Positions 19,984 to 30,311 are shown, counted from the first letter of the stretch. The stretch: 64,000 nt of DNA from JAMQKA01 sp034521835 (GCA_034521835.1 JAXHMA010000004.1:310001-374000), one strand, 5' to 3'. Program-made: numbers and translations. Notes: a model not told the origin generated them from the sequence alone.

Positions 19984-20270
19984 TCTGTTGGGTAATGTAT
20001 GATATCAAGAAAGACAAGGCACGTAACAAAATAGCCAAAGCTTGCCAGCAAAGCGGGCTGTACCGAGTGCAGTACTCCGTATTTTTGGGCACCATTGATG
20101 CAGACCGAAAAGACACACTTCAGCTGAGGATCGAGGAATTGATGGACGAAGATGTTGATTCGGTCTATATCTTCCCGATGAGTAAAGATGAACTTAAGGC
20201 CACCGAACTAATGGGTCAGGCCTTTGACAAGGATATGGTCACCGACGAAGTGAAATCACTATTTTTGTAA
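19980..20270 (+). CDS. cas2: CRISPR adaptation protein Cas2
   Basis: This 96-residue protein has the ferredoxin-like fold pattern of Cas2: the first strand ICWVMYDIKKDKARNKIAKA with the conserved Asp, then GLYRVQYSVFLGTID and VDSVYIFPMSKDEL. Cas2 dimers bridge two Cas1 dimers in the spacer integration complex. Start ATG 19980 overlaps the cas1 stop. Length is normal and the frame is intact. Confidence 0.95.
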   Translation: MICWVMYDIKKDKARNKIAKACQQSGLYRVQYSVFLGTIDADRKDTLQLRIEELMDEDVDSVYIFPMSKDELKATELMGQAFDKDMVTDEVKSLFL

Positions 20271-20288
20271 AGCAATTACAGAAAAAGA

Positions 20289-20870
20289 ATGAACACCGCC
20301 AGCATCACCCCGTCCGACGTTATCCAGTACCTTTACTGCCCGCGGTTTATCTATTTTGAGTATGTCCTGTCCATACCCCAGCATGAAGAAAAATCGTACA
20401 AGGCGATGCGGGGTCGCAACCTGCACGAATACAAACAAAAGGTAAACAAGGATTATCTCCGTAAAAAAATTGGGGTCACCGAGAAGTACCAGGAACAATA
20501 TCTAACTAATGATATTTTGCGGGGCAAAGTGGACGAAGTGCTACAGCTCAATGACGGCACGATGGCACCGCTGGACTATAAGTTCGCAAAATATAAAGAC
20601 CGTGTGTTCAATACCTACAAAACCCAGCTTTTCTGCTACGCCTGGCTGATTGAAGACAACTTTAACACATCAGTTGACCGAGGCTACCTGGTATATACAC
20701 GGAGTAAAAACAAGCTGGTTGAGGTGTCTGTTACCGACAAAGCCAAGGCCAACGTCAGAGAAGCCGCCACCGAAATTATCGATATCATTGATAAAAACCG
20801 ATTCCCCAAAGCCACCCGTTACAAAAAACGGTGCCGCGGTTGCACCTACCGCAACATCTGCATACAATAA
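20289..20870 (+). CDS. cas4: CRISPR adaptation exonuclease Cas4
   Basis: Cas4 is a RecB-like nuclease with an iron-sulfur cluster that trims prespacers and helps select the PAM. The 193-residue protein shows one N-terminal Cys (YLYCPRFIYF), the nuclease motifs around GRNLHEYKQ and LDYKFAKYKDRVF, and the C-terminal cluster ligands CRGCTYRNIC. It follows cas2 by 18 bases, the last gene before the leader and array. In most type I-B loci cas4 precedes cas1, so the order cas1-cas2-cas4 here is a less usual one. Confidence 0.94.
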   Translation: MNTASITPSDVIQYLYCPRFIYFEYVLSIPQHEEKSYKAMRGRNLHEYKQKVNKDYLRKKIGVTEKYQEQYLTNDILRGKVDEVLQLNDGTMAPLDYKFAKYKDRVFNTYKTQLFCYAWLIEDNFNTSVDRGYLVYTRSKNKLVEVSVTDKAKANVREAATEIIDIIDKNRFPKATRYKKRCRGCTYRNICIQ

Positions 20871-21103
20871 ATTTTGAGTCAGGAAGATCTTCCAAATAAG
20901 TGGTTCCGAACCTGAATTTATAGCAATATGAACCGACTATATCCATAACGCGTTGGCTGCCAGTTGGTTAGAGATACTATGACGTTCGGAGATCTTGTTT
21001 ATAGATCGATTTCAGAAGAGAAAAACGGGCCATTATGACAATTTTAATGTATCACAAACATCATACAAATGCATGTAATTACTCAATTTATGGGAAATTA
21101 CGG
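20871..21103 (+). promoter_or_regulatory. CRISPR leader region
   Basis: These 233 bp between cas4 and the first repeat contain no supported gene and are AT-rich towards the array. The array's degenerate repeats are at the far (right) end, so the leader must be on this side. The repeat 3' end (ATTGAAAC) supports transcription from here to the right. No individual promoter box is assigned. Confidence 0.75.
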
Positions 21104-22371
21104 CTTTGAATTGCTAATCCACTAAAACAAGGATTGAAACTGCATTACTTCTTTGTACCAAATCGATTGATATGCTTTGAATTGCTAATCCACTAAAACA
21201 AGGATTGAAACCTTGGTCAAATGAACTAATATTAATTTTTTCTAATACTTTGAATTGCTAATCCACTAAAACAAGGATTGAAACTCGGTAAATGATACGG
21301 TTAAACTTCTAAATCGCTGTTCTTTGAATTGCTAATCCACTAAAACAAGGATTGAAACCTTGGTCAAATGAACTAATATTAATTTTTTCTAATAACTTTG
21401 AAATTGCTAATCCACTAAAACAAGGATTGAAACGGATATATTCTTTCATCATACAGTTGTTACGGTTCCGGCTTTGAATTGCTAATCCACTAAAACAAGG
21501 ATTGAAACTGGGCATCATCAATATAGAACTTGATTGAGAATCGGCTTTGAATTGCTAATCCACTAAAACAAGGATTGAAACAAAGAAAAATTGGGATCAC
21601 AGGTAACAGTAAAGGACTTTGAATTGCTAATCCACTAAAACAAGGATTGAAACGAGATGGGGATGCATATTGTATTCTGTGGGGTAAACTTTGAATTGCT
21701 AATCCACTAAAACAAGGATTGAAACCCGTAAAGAAACCCGTATAGTCACGTCCGCTGCCATCTTTGAATTGCTAATCCACTAAAACAAGGATTGAAACGA
21801 GCAGTCTAGCGAGTTACCTCTGCCTCTAACCTTCTTTGAATTGCTAATCCACTAAAACAAGGATTGAAACCACAAGGGTAAGCACGCAACCTATGGATCT
21901 TGATGCTTTGAATTGCTAATCCACTAAAACAAGGATTGAAACTTTTGAGATCGTTGCACCGGCCGGAACTGGGACGCACTTTGAATTGCTAATCCACTAA
22001 AACAAGGATTGAAACATAAGAGGAATATCAAATGTAGGAGCTTCATTAATCTTTGAATTGCTAATCCACTAAAACAAGGATTGAAACTCTCGAGACAGAA
22101 ACTGTCCTGCGAAATGGGAAAGCTCTTTGAATTGCTAATCCACTAAAACAAGGATTGAAACCGTCTGGTATCTTGATGGAAGAAGTTAAATGCTTTGAAT
22201 CTGCTATCTCATAAACAAGGATTGAAACCGTTCTCTGGTATCTCACTGGAAGAGCTTAAATGCTTTGAATTGCTAATCCACTAAAACAAGGATTGAAACT
22301 TGTTAGGCTTGAATATGATTTCTCTCAAAATGTCTTTGAATTGCTAATCCACTAAAACAAGGATTCTGAAC
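21104..22371 (+). CRISPR. Type I-B CRISPR array, 18 repeats and 17 spacers
   Basis: The repeat is 37 nt, beginning CTTTGAATTGCTAATCC and ending ACAAGGATTGAAAC; the last eight bases (ATTGAAAC) are the typical 5' handle left by Cas6 in type I-B. Repeats start at 21104, 21175, 21248, 21322, 21396, 21472, 21545, 21617, 21689, 21762, 21834, 21906, 21979, 22051, 22125, 22193, 22263 and 22334. Spacers are 31-38 nt. Spacer 2 (21212-21247) and spacer 4 (21359-21395) are the same sequence. Repeat 5 has one extra A; repeat 16 (22193) is clearly degenerate; the last repeat has an extra C (GGATTCTGAAC). Spacers 15 and 16, on either side of the degenerate repeat 16, resemble each other. The trailer end is therefore on the right, facing the aat 3' end. 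Confidence 0.98.
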
Positions 22372-22412
22372 TATTGGCTTGAAGTATTTTCACTGCTATA
22401 AATCTTTTCAAA

Positions 22413-23005
22413 TTAGCCAATGAACTGTCCACTGAACTCAGCACTTTCCTTCAGCGCCTCCTGAAGCAACTTTTGATATTCCTTCGCGGAAACTTCAATA
22501 CAACCAAACTGCGCCAGGTGTTCACTCCAGAACTGGGTATCCCAGAGTTTAAATCCGCCGTTCATGAGTGTTTTGTGACAGTAATACAAAGCTACTTTAG
22601 AAGCTTCCTTTGCCGTGCCAAACATAGATTCCCCGAAGAACGCCGCCCCCAGCGAAACGCCGTACTGACCACCTACCAGGTTTCCGTTATGATCAAACAC
22701 ATCCACCGAGTGTGCATAGCCGCGTTGGTGCAGTTTGCAGTAGGAGTCAATAATCTCCTGGAAATCCAGGTGGTTTCCCTATCGGCACAGGCTTCCATCA
22801 CCTGCCGAAACGCCGTATCAATTTCAACCCGGTAATGATCATTGCGAATAATCCGGCGTACGTTGGATGACACCCTGAAATTGTCCAGTGGTATTAGGCC
22901 ACGACGGCTGGCAGTATACCATTTGGCATCGGGATCATCGCGAGAATCGGCCATGGGAAACACGCCGCGGGCGTAGCCGGAAAGAAGGACTTCGGGTTCA
23001 ATCAT
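22413..23005 (-). CDS. aat: Leucyl/phenylalanyl-tRNA--protein transferase (single frameshift)
   Basis: Aat adds Leu or Phe to proteins with N-terminal Arg or Lys, marking them for ClpS/ClpAP degradation. The first part, from ATG 23005 (MIEPEVLLSGYARGVFPMAD, then PLDNFRVSSNVRRI), and the second, ending at 22413 (GGQYGVSLGAAFFGESMF, then ASKVALYYCHKTLMNGGFKL), are both strongly conserved in the family. They are in different frames; the expected join WISREIIDSYCKLHQRGYAHSVDVFD lies near 22762, so a single-base indel is present. The 3' end abuts the CRISPR array and is duplicated in inverted form at 11113. Confidence 0.9.
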
Positions 23006-23212
23006 AAAAAATAACTTGCTCCTTTTTTCGGCTTAAAATAGCCCAACTTTTCTTTGTTATTCAACTCTTTTGAGATAAAGCGACCTTGGATAATCCGGAT
23101 TAGCAGATCGAATTCAGTTTTTTATTTTTAATTCTTATAGTACCGTCGCTTTTAATAGTACACATGACGCAAAACTCGCAATTGCTTCCATGAAATTAAA
23201 AGGGGATTTAAC

Positions 23213-24940
23213 GTGAACGGACTTTGGCTGGCCACCGCGGCATTGGCAATCTTTTTCCTGGGATATCGATTTTACTCCAAATTTATAGCCCAAAAAATAT
23301 ACCGGCTTGATCCCAATTTTGAGACGCCCGCCCACACACGCGAGGATGGAGTGGATTTTGTTCCAACAAACAAATGGGTGGTATTAGGCCATCATTTTAC
23401 CTCCGTAGCTGGTGCGGCGCCCATTGTGGGTCCCGCCATCGCCATTTACTGGGGCTGGCTGCCGGCAATCTTGTGGATCGCCCTGGGCACGGTCTTCGCC
23501 GCCGGCGTTCACGATTTTGGCACGCTTGTGCTCTCCATCCGCAACAAGGGGCGCTCCATCGGCACGCTGGCCGAGAACCTGATCGGCGAACGCGGCCGCA
23601 TTATGTTCCTGTTCATCATCCTCATCCTGGTGCTGATGGTCAACGCCGTATTTGCCTGGGTTATCTCCAACCTGTTTATCTCATTCCCGGCCAGCGTGGT
23701 CTCCATATTTGTGCAGATTCCACTGGCCATCTGGATTGGCTACTACACCTACCAGACCGAACGCAATATGCTGATCCCCTCTATCATTGTGCTAACCGTG
23801 ATGTACGCCTCAGCGGTTATCGCCACTTACGTACCCGCCCTGCAGATCGACCTGGTGCGGTATTTTGGTGGAGAGGAGGCGATGGTCATGGGGGGACTGA
23901 ATGGAACTGAGATGGCGTTCCTGGCCTGGATTATTGTCCTTATGACCTATGTATATATCGCCTCGGTGCTGCCGGTCTGGAAGCTGCTGCAACCGCGTGA
24001 TTTCATCAACGCCGAACAGCTTATTTTGGGGCTGGCTATCCTCTACCTGGGACTGATTTTCATCACACCCGATGTGACGGCTCCCACCACCAATCCCATG
24101 GCGGATGATGTGAGCTGGTTTCCCCTGCTATTTATCACTATCGCCTGCGGGGCGGTATCGGGCTTTCACGGGCTAGTCTCCTCCGGCACCACTTCCAAAC
24201 AGATCAACCAAGAGACTGACGCCCGTTTTGTGGGCTACCTGGGCGCGGTTGGTGAAGGTGCGCTGGCGGTGATTACTATTGTTGCCATCGCCACATTTTT
24301 TGGCAGCAGCGAGTCTTTTCATACTACCTATTCCTCCTTCTCGGCTGCGGGAGCCAACGGGCTGAACGCTTTTATTCAAGGCGCCGGCGAACTGGCAACG
24401 GGACTTTTTATTCCCGCCGAGGCCGCCCGCACCATCATTGCTGTGATCGTCATCAGCTTCGCGGCCACCACGCTGGATACTTCGGTACGACTGATGCGCT
24501 ACATCATTTCTGAACTTGGAGAAGTCTACAGTGTCAAACAGCTCACCAATATTCATGTAGCAACTTCCGTGGCAGTCATTTCCAGTACCGCACTTGTTCT
24601 TTTGCCGGAAGGACCACGCGGCCTTGGCTCAGGTGGATACCTGCTCTGGCCGCTTTTCGGAACCTCCAACCAACTGCTGGCGGGTATAAGTTTTTTGCTG
24701 GTAACGATCTGGCTGCGCAAAAAGGGGCGGCCCATCATCTATACCGTCATCCCCATGATCTTCCTGCTATTTATGACGCTCTGGGCCATGATTCAGCAAG
24801 TTGTATTTGAATGGTCCGGCCTTGGCGAAGCAGAGGCCAACATTCTTTTATTTGTGCTCGGCGCTATTATCCTGGGCTTTACCATCTGGATTTTACTGAC
24901 ATCGGCCGGCATACTCTTCAGGGAGCAAAAAAGAGCGTAA
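23213..24940 (+). CDS. CstA-family carbon starvation/peptide-pyruvate transporter
   Basis: A 575-residue inner-membrane protein with more than ten hydrophobic segments. The segment WVVLGHHFTSVAGAAPIVGP followed by FAAGVHDFGTLVLSIRNKGR is diagnostic of the CstA/BtsT family, whose members take up pyruvate or peptides during carbon starvation. GFHGLVSSGTTSKQI in the middle and LDTSVRLMRYII later fit as well. The start is a GTG at 23213 (NGLWLATAALAIFF). Family length varies; this is a shorter member. It is intact and stands alone. Confidence 0.93.
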   Translation: MNGLWLATAALAIFFLGYRFYSKFIAQKIYRLDPNFETPAHTREDGVDFVPTNKWVVLGHHFTSVAGAAPIVGPAIAIYWGWLPAILWIALGTVFAAGVHDFGTLVLSIRNKGRSIGTLAENLIGERGRIMFLFIILILVLMVNAVFAWVISNLFISFPASVVSIFVQIPLAIWIGYYTYQTERNMLIPSIIVLTVMYASAVIATYVPALQIDLVRYFGGEEAMVMGGLNGTEMAFLAWIIVLMTYVYIASVLPVWKLLQPRDFINAEQLILGLAILYLGLIFITPDVTAPTTNPMADDVSWFPLLFITIACGAVSGFHGLVSSGTTSKQINQETDARFVGYLGAVGEGALAVITIVAIATFFGSSESFHTTYSSFSAAGANGLNAFIQGAGELATGLFIPAEAARTIIAVIVISFAATTLDTSVRLMRYIISELGEVYSVKQLTNIHVATSVAVISSTALVLLPEGPRGLGSGGYLLWPLFGTSNQLLAGISFLLVTIWLRKKGRPIIYTVIPMIFLLFMTLWAMIQQVVFEWSGLGEAEANILLFVLGAIILGFTIWILLTSAGILFREQKRA

Positions 24941-25175
24941 AGTTTTTGACAATCGCATATCATAAAACAGTTGCCTACAGGTTTTACCTACATTTTTGGT
25001 AAAAAAATATTTGGCTTATCTCGGTGTGCGCTCATTCTATTTCGCCGCTTTTATTACAGGAACCCATTCCCGTCTTTTTCCTGTTTGCCCATAGTGAGTA
25101 TCATAATAAATGCAATCATGGTTCTTGGTAATTGCTAAAGAAAAACATGTAAAAACTGGACCTGTCTAAGCATTT

Positions 25176-27134
25176 ATGAGTTTTGATATTGCGATAACAT
25201 TTCTTGTTCTTCTGCTGGCTTTCACAGCTTTAATTTTGGATATGTGGAGTCCTGATGCCATTCTTTTAACCGCTGTAGGAGTCGTTACAGCAGCCGGCGT
25301 CCTTAGTCTTGAGCAGGCCGTCCGGCAATTTGGGAATACAACCATTGTAGCATTGGGGTCACTTTATGTAGTTGCATTGGCGCTCCGCAACAGTGGTGCC
25401 CTTGATCGTGCAAGTGAATTTATTCTCGGCAGTGGAAGTCAAAATATTCGGAAAATATTACTCAGAATGTGCCCGGGCGTATCGATCTATTCGGGTTTTT
25501 TAAACAACACGCCAATTGTGGCTATGGGAATTCCCGCCATACGACGATGGGCTCGAAAATATGGCGTATCATCCTCAAAGTTACTGATGCCCCTTTCGTT
25601 TGCAGCTATACTGGGGGGCATATGCACACTGATCGGAACCAGTACTAATTTAATTGCTCATGGCCTGTTGCAGAGTAATGGATTGCCCGGATTCTCTTTT
25701 TTGAACTGGCCTGGCTTGGTGTACCCTGTGCAATAGTGGGTTTAATCTACATCATTTTTATTACTCCCTCCCTAACGCCAGACCGCAGTGACATTCGTGA
25801 TGAAGAGGAAGCCCAGCGCAAGTCACTGGTAGAACTGGAAATAACAGGGCAAGCCCCTGTTGTAGGTAATACTGTTTCCGATACCGGACTCGAGGAGTTA
25901 CCCGGATTTCGTCTTGTGCGTATTAACAGAAATGGTAGTGAGATAGCACCGGTGTCAGGAGATGAAAAACTACGTGATGGAGATCACCTGTTTTATGCAC
26001 CTGAAGAGGAATGTCAGAGATTTTGCCTGATATCTGACCGATTATCCCGGTCTGCGATTGGCGTTTAAGCCTCCCAGAAAAATTAAAAGAGATGAGAAAC
26101 AAGACCGAGAACTTCACCAGGCTGTTGTTAAAGAGGGGTCGCGACTGGTCGGATCTACCGTGGAAGAAGCAAAAATGCTGGAACGGTTTGGAGTAGCCGT
26201 TACCGGGGTACGGAGAGGCGAAAAACGTATTGAAAAATCCCTTGGTGATTTTGTGCTGCGCCCTGGTGATGTTCTGCTGCTAGATACTAAGCGAGGATTT
26301 CAGGAGACGCATGAAGATTCATCGGATTTTTACCTGACCAGCGAGGCTGGTGGTGAAGAACCCAAAGCCAAAGCTGACACACAGAGGAAAAAACCGGAAG
26401 CAGGCAAAGATCTGTATATCTCCGTATCTGTACTGATAGCTATTATTGCAAGTGTAACAGCGGGAATTTTCCATATAGCGTTGGCCGGCATATTGGGCGT
26501 GGCCGTTTTAATAGCGTTTGAGGTGATAGAGCCCGGAGAGGCCAAGGAAGCCGTGGACTGGACCGTACTAATCGTAATTGGAGCAGCACTTGGACTGGGA
26601 AAAGCAATGGAGGTTAGCGGAGCTGCCGAACTGATCAGTAACGGAATAGTCCAGCTAACAGAAACCTATGGTCCAAGGGCAATGTTAGCGGGTCTCGTTA
26701 TTACTACAGCTATATTAACCGAAACCATCACCAATAATGGAGCGATTGCATTGATGTTTCCCATCGCTATATCTATGGCCCAGGCTCAGGGGCTGGAACC
26801 TCGTCCTTTTGTAGTCAGTATCACGCTTGTCTCCTCAATGGCGCTGTTAACACCTATCGGCTATCAAACAAACTTAATGGTATATGGACCTGGAAACTAC
26901 AAGTTTACTGATTTTTTTAAGGTTGGCTTCCCTCTTGCCGTCGTCTTATGGATAGTGGTGATTACCCTGGCACCGGTAATCTGGCCATTTCTAAACCCAG
27001 ATTTTTCCAAATTTTGCAGTTTCCCTTGCCATCATTCAAATTGGAATACCGGTTATGTGATCATCTATGAATCCCATGCAACATCTTCTTTTACAAGTGA
27101 GCCTGCGAAAGAGTTTACAAAAGCCGCTCAATAA
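25176..27134 (+). CDS. SLC13-type permease with two RCK-C domains, frameshifted
   Basis: The gene encodes a Na+/anion-type (SLC13/CitT-like) permease. In order: N-terminal helices (SFDIAITFLVLLLAFTALIL), the re-entrant motif SGFLNNTPIVAMGIPAIRRW, GTSTNLIAHGLL, then two TrkA-C/RCK-C domains (first around ELPGFRLVRINRNGSEI, second KEGSRLVGSTVEEAKML), and the second membrane half with TETITNNGAIALMFPIAISM and LLTPIGYQTNLMVYGPGNYK. Frames change in the T-run 25697-25702 (FSFFELAWLGVPCAIVG when repaired) and near 26030. The natural end is probably WPF followed by TAA near 26991, displaced by one extra C; the residues to 27134 are then read-through. The substrate is unknown. Confidence 0.85.
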
Positions 27135-27209
27135 AATTAGTAAAATTAGTTACTGCATTTACGACTACACACTTATTCTGAGTTTTGGATTTAAATATTA
27201 TTCTGCTGT

Positions 27210-27671
27210 ATGTCGTTTGAAATTCTTTTTGTTCTGTTTCTGCTTGTCACGGCTTTTTTCCTGTTTGCAACAGATTATGTTTCATTTGATGTTGCCGTCC
27301 TTATACTCCTGATGAGCCTGTTGGTCACCGGTATCCTTACGTTTGAAGAGGGACTCTCCGGCATCAGTCACCCGGCTACCGTGGCCATTGCCTCCATGTT
27401 TGTACTCAGCGAGGGGCGGCGGCGTACCGGATTGCTGAACAAGGCGGGCGATTATTTTCGGAGCGCCTGCAGGAAAACTTCCAACTCTGGATGCTGGTGA
27501 TGCTGATCTTCATCAGCGTTATGTCTTCGATCATGAATAATACGGCGGTGGTCATTATTTTCATTCCTATACTGATTGATGTAGCCTCCAGAATCGGAAT
27601 GAGTGCTTCCACTCAACATCATTCTCTGGATTCTTGCCACGATCCTTATTCCGGTTATATGGCCGTTTTAG
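27210..27671 (+). pseudogene. Remnant of a second SLC13-type permease with internal deletion
   Basis: The N-terminal part (MSFEILFVLFLLVTAFFLFA, GISHPATVAIASMFVLSEG) resembles the start of SLC13-type permeases. After a frame change near 27455 it goes on with WMLVMLIFISVMSSIMNNTA and IPILIDVASRIGMSAS. It is then joined directly to what is the extreme C-terminus of the same type of permease, LNIILWILATILIPVIWPF, ending in TAG at 27669-27671. The whole centre, some 400 residues including any RCK domains, is missing. The junction is near 27610. It lies directly after the larger SLC13 gene, suggesting an old tandem pair. Confidence 0.82.
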
Positions 27672-27719
27672 GTCGGTGTCGCAGGATAGTCCCCAAGAGC
27701 GTACTGTCTGCTCTCCCTT

Positions 27720-30167
27720 TTAGAAATTACAGTACAGGGGAGAGTACCCACTCCCGATCGGGGAGCCCGGAGGGGGAGAAAGGGGTTCGGTTTTCTGCTC
27801 CAGCTTTGATGGATCATCAATGAATTCATTGATCTGCTTCGACATATATCGATAGGCTGCAATCTGGGATTCATCTTCTATTTTTGATGCCTGATCGGTC
27901 AGCCATGCTTCCAGCGCTCCCAGTTTTTGATGCGTCACCGCCCGCACCTGGGATGAGGCATCGGTGTCGGCGGCCAGCTCCATCAGGTTGTAAAGCACTA
28001 CATAATCGACCGTTCGCTGCACCGCCCCGGAATAACCATCAGCCTTTTGGCCTTTGATCGTGCCTTCAAAGACTTGGTCGACCATTTCACCAAATCCAAG
28101 ATTGTCGGGATTGCGCGACTCAAAATCGACCAGCCGAGCGGCCCGTTCCACGTTGAACAGCAGATCGGCCGTCATATTGGCGGCTGTTTCGGCGGCTCCC
28201 AGCGGGTCAAACATCGGGTCGGTATAGCTGTTAAAGAGCTCTCTCGAGTCGTAGTAGCCAAGCGGGCGCGGGGGAATCAGCTCAATAATTGTTTCCGGCA
28301 TCTCCAGGGCCTCGGGCTGCAGGGTTTCCAGCATAGCATCAAGAGCGGCTTGTTGCCGGTCGACCGGCACAGGCTCTGGGCCAGGTTGAGGTCCGCCACG
28401 AACCTGGTAGAAATAATTGAGTCCTCCAATAAGTTTTACCGTCCCTTCAATCTGGTAGCGATGATACAGGTAGATCGGCACCAACACATCTTCAAGCTTG
28501 GCCAGCGGCATGCCGGGGCGGATATTCGCGGTCGAAAACTTCTCCAGCGCCATATCGCGCACCGCCAGAATGTGAGTCATCTGCGCCACGGGATCGTCAC
28601 CGTAATCCCACAAATGAGCGTAGGGATGGGCACCGCCTTCAGGACGTGCATCATAGTCGGAGATAAATTTCAATCCTCCTGAAATTGCCTCATTCAATAT
28701 TTCCGTGGTAGCCTGTTGCACGTTGGTTCCCCGGGGATAATCCTCATAGCCGTAGCGGATAGCCACTTTATCCCACTCACCGATGTCGGTATCGTAGGCG
28801 TTGGTCAGATCAAAATTACCCTCTTCATCAAACTCTACTTTGGGATGTGGGTAATCCATCACCGAGGCGCGGTTATCAACGCTGGAGGCAAAATTGTGCG
28901 ACAGCCCCAGCGTATGTCCCACCTCGTGTGCTGAAAGCTGCCGGATGCGTGCCAGCGCCATCTCCAGCATGGGATCGTCTTCCGGAACGCCGTTTTCATA
29001 GGGCGCCAGCAGGCCCTCGGCAATCATGTAATCCTGACGAACGCGCAGCGATCCCAGCAACACATGCCCTTTGATGATCTCCCCGGTTCTCGGATCCACT
29101 ACCGACGAGCCGTACGACCAGCCGCGGGTTGAGCGGTGAACCCAGTTGATAACGTTATAGCGCACATCCAGCGGATGGGCATCTTCCGGCAGCACTTTAA
29201 CCTGGAATGCATTTTTATATCCAGCCGCCTCAAACGCCTGGTTCCACCAGCGGGCACCTTCCAGCAGGGCACTTCGCACCGGCTCCGGCGTACCGCGATC
29301 CAGGTAATAGACGATCGGTTCAACCGGCTCGCTCATTTCGGCTTCGGGATTTTTCTTTTCCAGCCGATGGCGCGTGATAAACCGCTTGGTAAGCGGCTCG
29401 CTGATCGGCGTGCTGTAGTCTTGGTAACTGGTGCCAAAATAACCGGCCCGGGGATCGAATACCCGCGGCTCATAACCATCATCGGGCAGCTGAACGAAAG
29501 AGTGATGCTGCCGAACGGTTAAGGCCCCGGGCGTTGGCACTACCGAGCGAACCTGCCCACCGGGATTGGTGCCAGTGAAGGTCAGTGTAGCTTCAAACTC
29601 AGAGTTTTGCGGAAAGTTGAGCGTACCCGGCAGATAAATTGCTGAGCGACTTTTATCAAGGTTGTAGTTGCCCTCATTAGACTCCTGCAGTTCACCCGTC
29701 ACATCGTGGGCATCTCGCAGCAGAAATTCGGTGAGATCCACCAACACGCCGCCATCTCCGGCGGCGGCCACCTCAAATCCCCAGAGCACCGATTTTGCGA
29801 AAGCATCCTGCACCGACTGCCGTTCGGCCTGGTTATCGCTCACCGCCCGGTAAGAGTAATTGGGCTGCACCAGCAATATCTTGGAGCCGCGCTTGTCAAA
29901 ATAAACCACCCGGTTATCGCCTAGCTGGTTGCGGTCCAGCCCTATATCATTGGAGCCAACCCCCGCGGTAAGCGAGTTCACATACAGAAATTCCTTTTCA
30001 AACTCATCGACCTGCAGCCAGATCTTACCAGTATTTTCATCCCAATAGTATGTAAAATAGCCTTCCCTTTTCTCCAGGTCTTTGGTCATATCGCTGATTG
30101 ATTGCTGGGCAAAAAGAGAAGGGGTTACAAAAAGGATTAGCAGTAGAAGTGCAGCCGTACGCTTCAT
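27720..30167 (-). CDS. Zinc-dependent metalloprotease of the DUF5117/DUF5118 type, secreted
   Basis: A secreted protein of 815 residues. It has a signal peptide (MKRTAALLLLILFVTPSLFA), a DUF5118-like N-terminal region, a DUF5117-like middle (FVQLPDDGYEPRVFDPRAG) and a metzincin-like active site HEVGHTLGLSHNF with a Met-turn-like VMDYPHP. It is probably exported to the periplasm or surface; the natural substrate is not known for the family. The last residues (SPPPGSPIGSGYSPL) are coded by a GC-rich stretch with a palindrome (CTCCCGATCGGGGAG near 27750) and may not be part of the original protein. The frame is intact. Confidence 0.88.
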   Translation of the reverse strand: MKRTAALLLLILFVTPSLFAQQSISDMTKDLEKREGYFTYYWDENTGKIWLQVDEFEKEFLYVNSLTAGVGSNDIGLDRNQLGDNRVVYFDKRGSKILLVQPNYSYRAVSDNQAERQSVQDAFAKSVLWGFEVAAAGDGGVLVDLTEFLLRDAHDVTGELQESNEGNYNLDKSRSAIYLPGTLNFPQNSEFEATLTFTGTNPGGQVRSVVPTPGALTVRQHHSFVQLPDDGYEPRVFDPRAGYFGTSYQDYSTPISEPLTKRFITRHRLEKKNPEAEMSEPVEPIVYYLDRGTPEPVRSALLEGARWWNQAFEAAGYKNAFQVKVLPEDAHPLDVRYNVINWVHRSTRGWSYGSSVVDPRTGEIIKGHVLLGSLRVRQDYMIAEGLLAPYENGVPEDDPMLEMALARIRQLSAHEVGHTLGLSHNFASSVDNRASVMDYPHPKVEFDEEGNFDLTNAYDTDIGEWDKVAIRYGYEDYPRGTNVQQATTEILNEAISGGLKFISDYDARPEGGAHPYAHLWDYGDDPVAQMTHILAVRDMALEKFSTANIRPGMPLAKLEDVLVPIYLYHRYQIEGTVKLIGGLNYFYQVRGGPQPGPEPVPVDRQQAALDAMLETLQPEALEMPETIIELIPPRPLGYYDSRELFNSYTDPMFDPLGAAETAANMTADLLFNVERAARLVDFESRNPDNLGFGEMVDQVFEGTIKGQKADGYSGAVQRTVDYVVLYNLMELAADTDASSQVRAVTHQKLGALEAWLTDQASKIEDESQIAAYRYMSKQINEFIDDPSKLEQKTEPLSPPPGSPIGSGYSPLYCNF

Positions 30168-30311
30168 GAAGATTCCGTTCGGTTTGGATTATGTTGTGCC
30201 TAATTAATTAAGAAATTTTGGATATAAATATTAAATCGATAAGGAAAATTTTACATATCAGTAAAATTAGGTTAATAAAAGTTGAGGCTGTGGCTTCGGG
30301 GTGCGGTTTAA

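Noticed and set aside
21309..22246. Open frames of 60-70 residues containing FNPCFSGLAI on the minus strand
   Set aside because: They are translations of the CRISPR repeats and spacers, not genes.
28047..28682. 211-residue plus-strand frame within the metalloprotease gene
   Set aside because: Antisense shadow; the minus-strand protein has a signal peptide and complete metal-binding motif.
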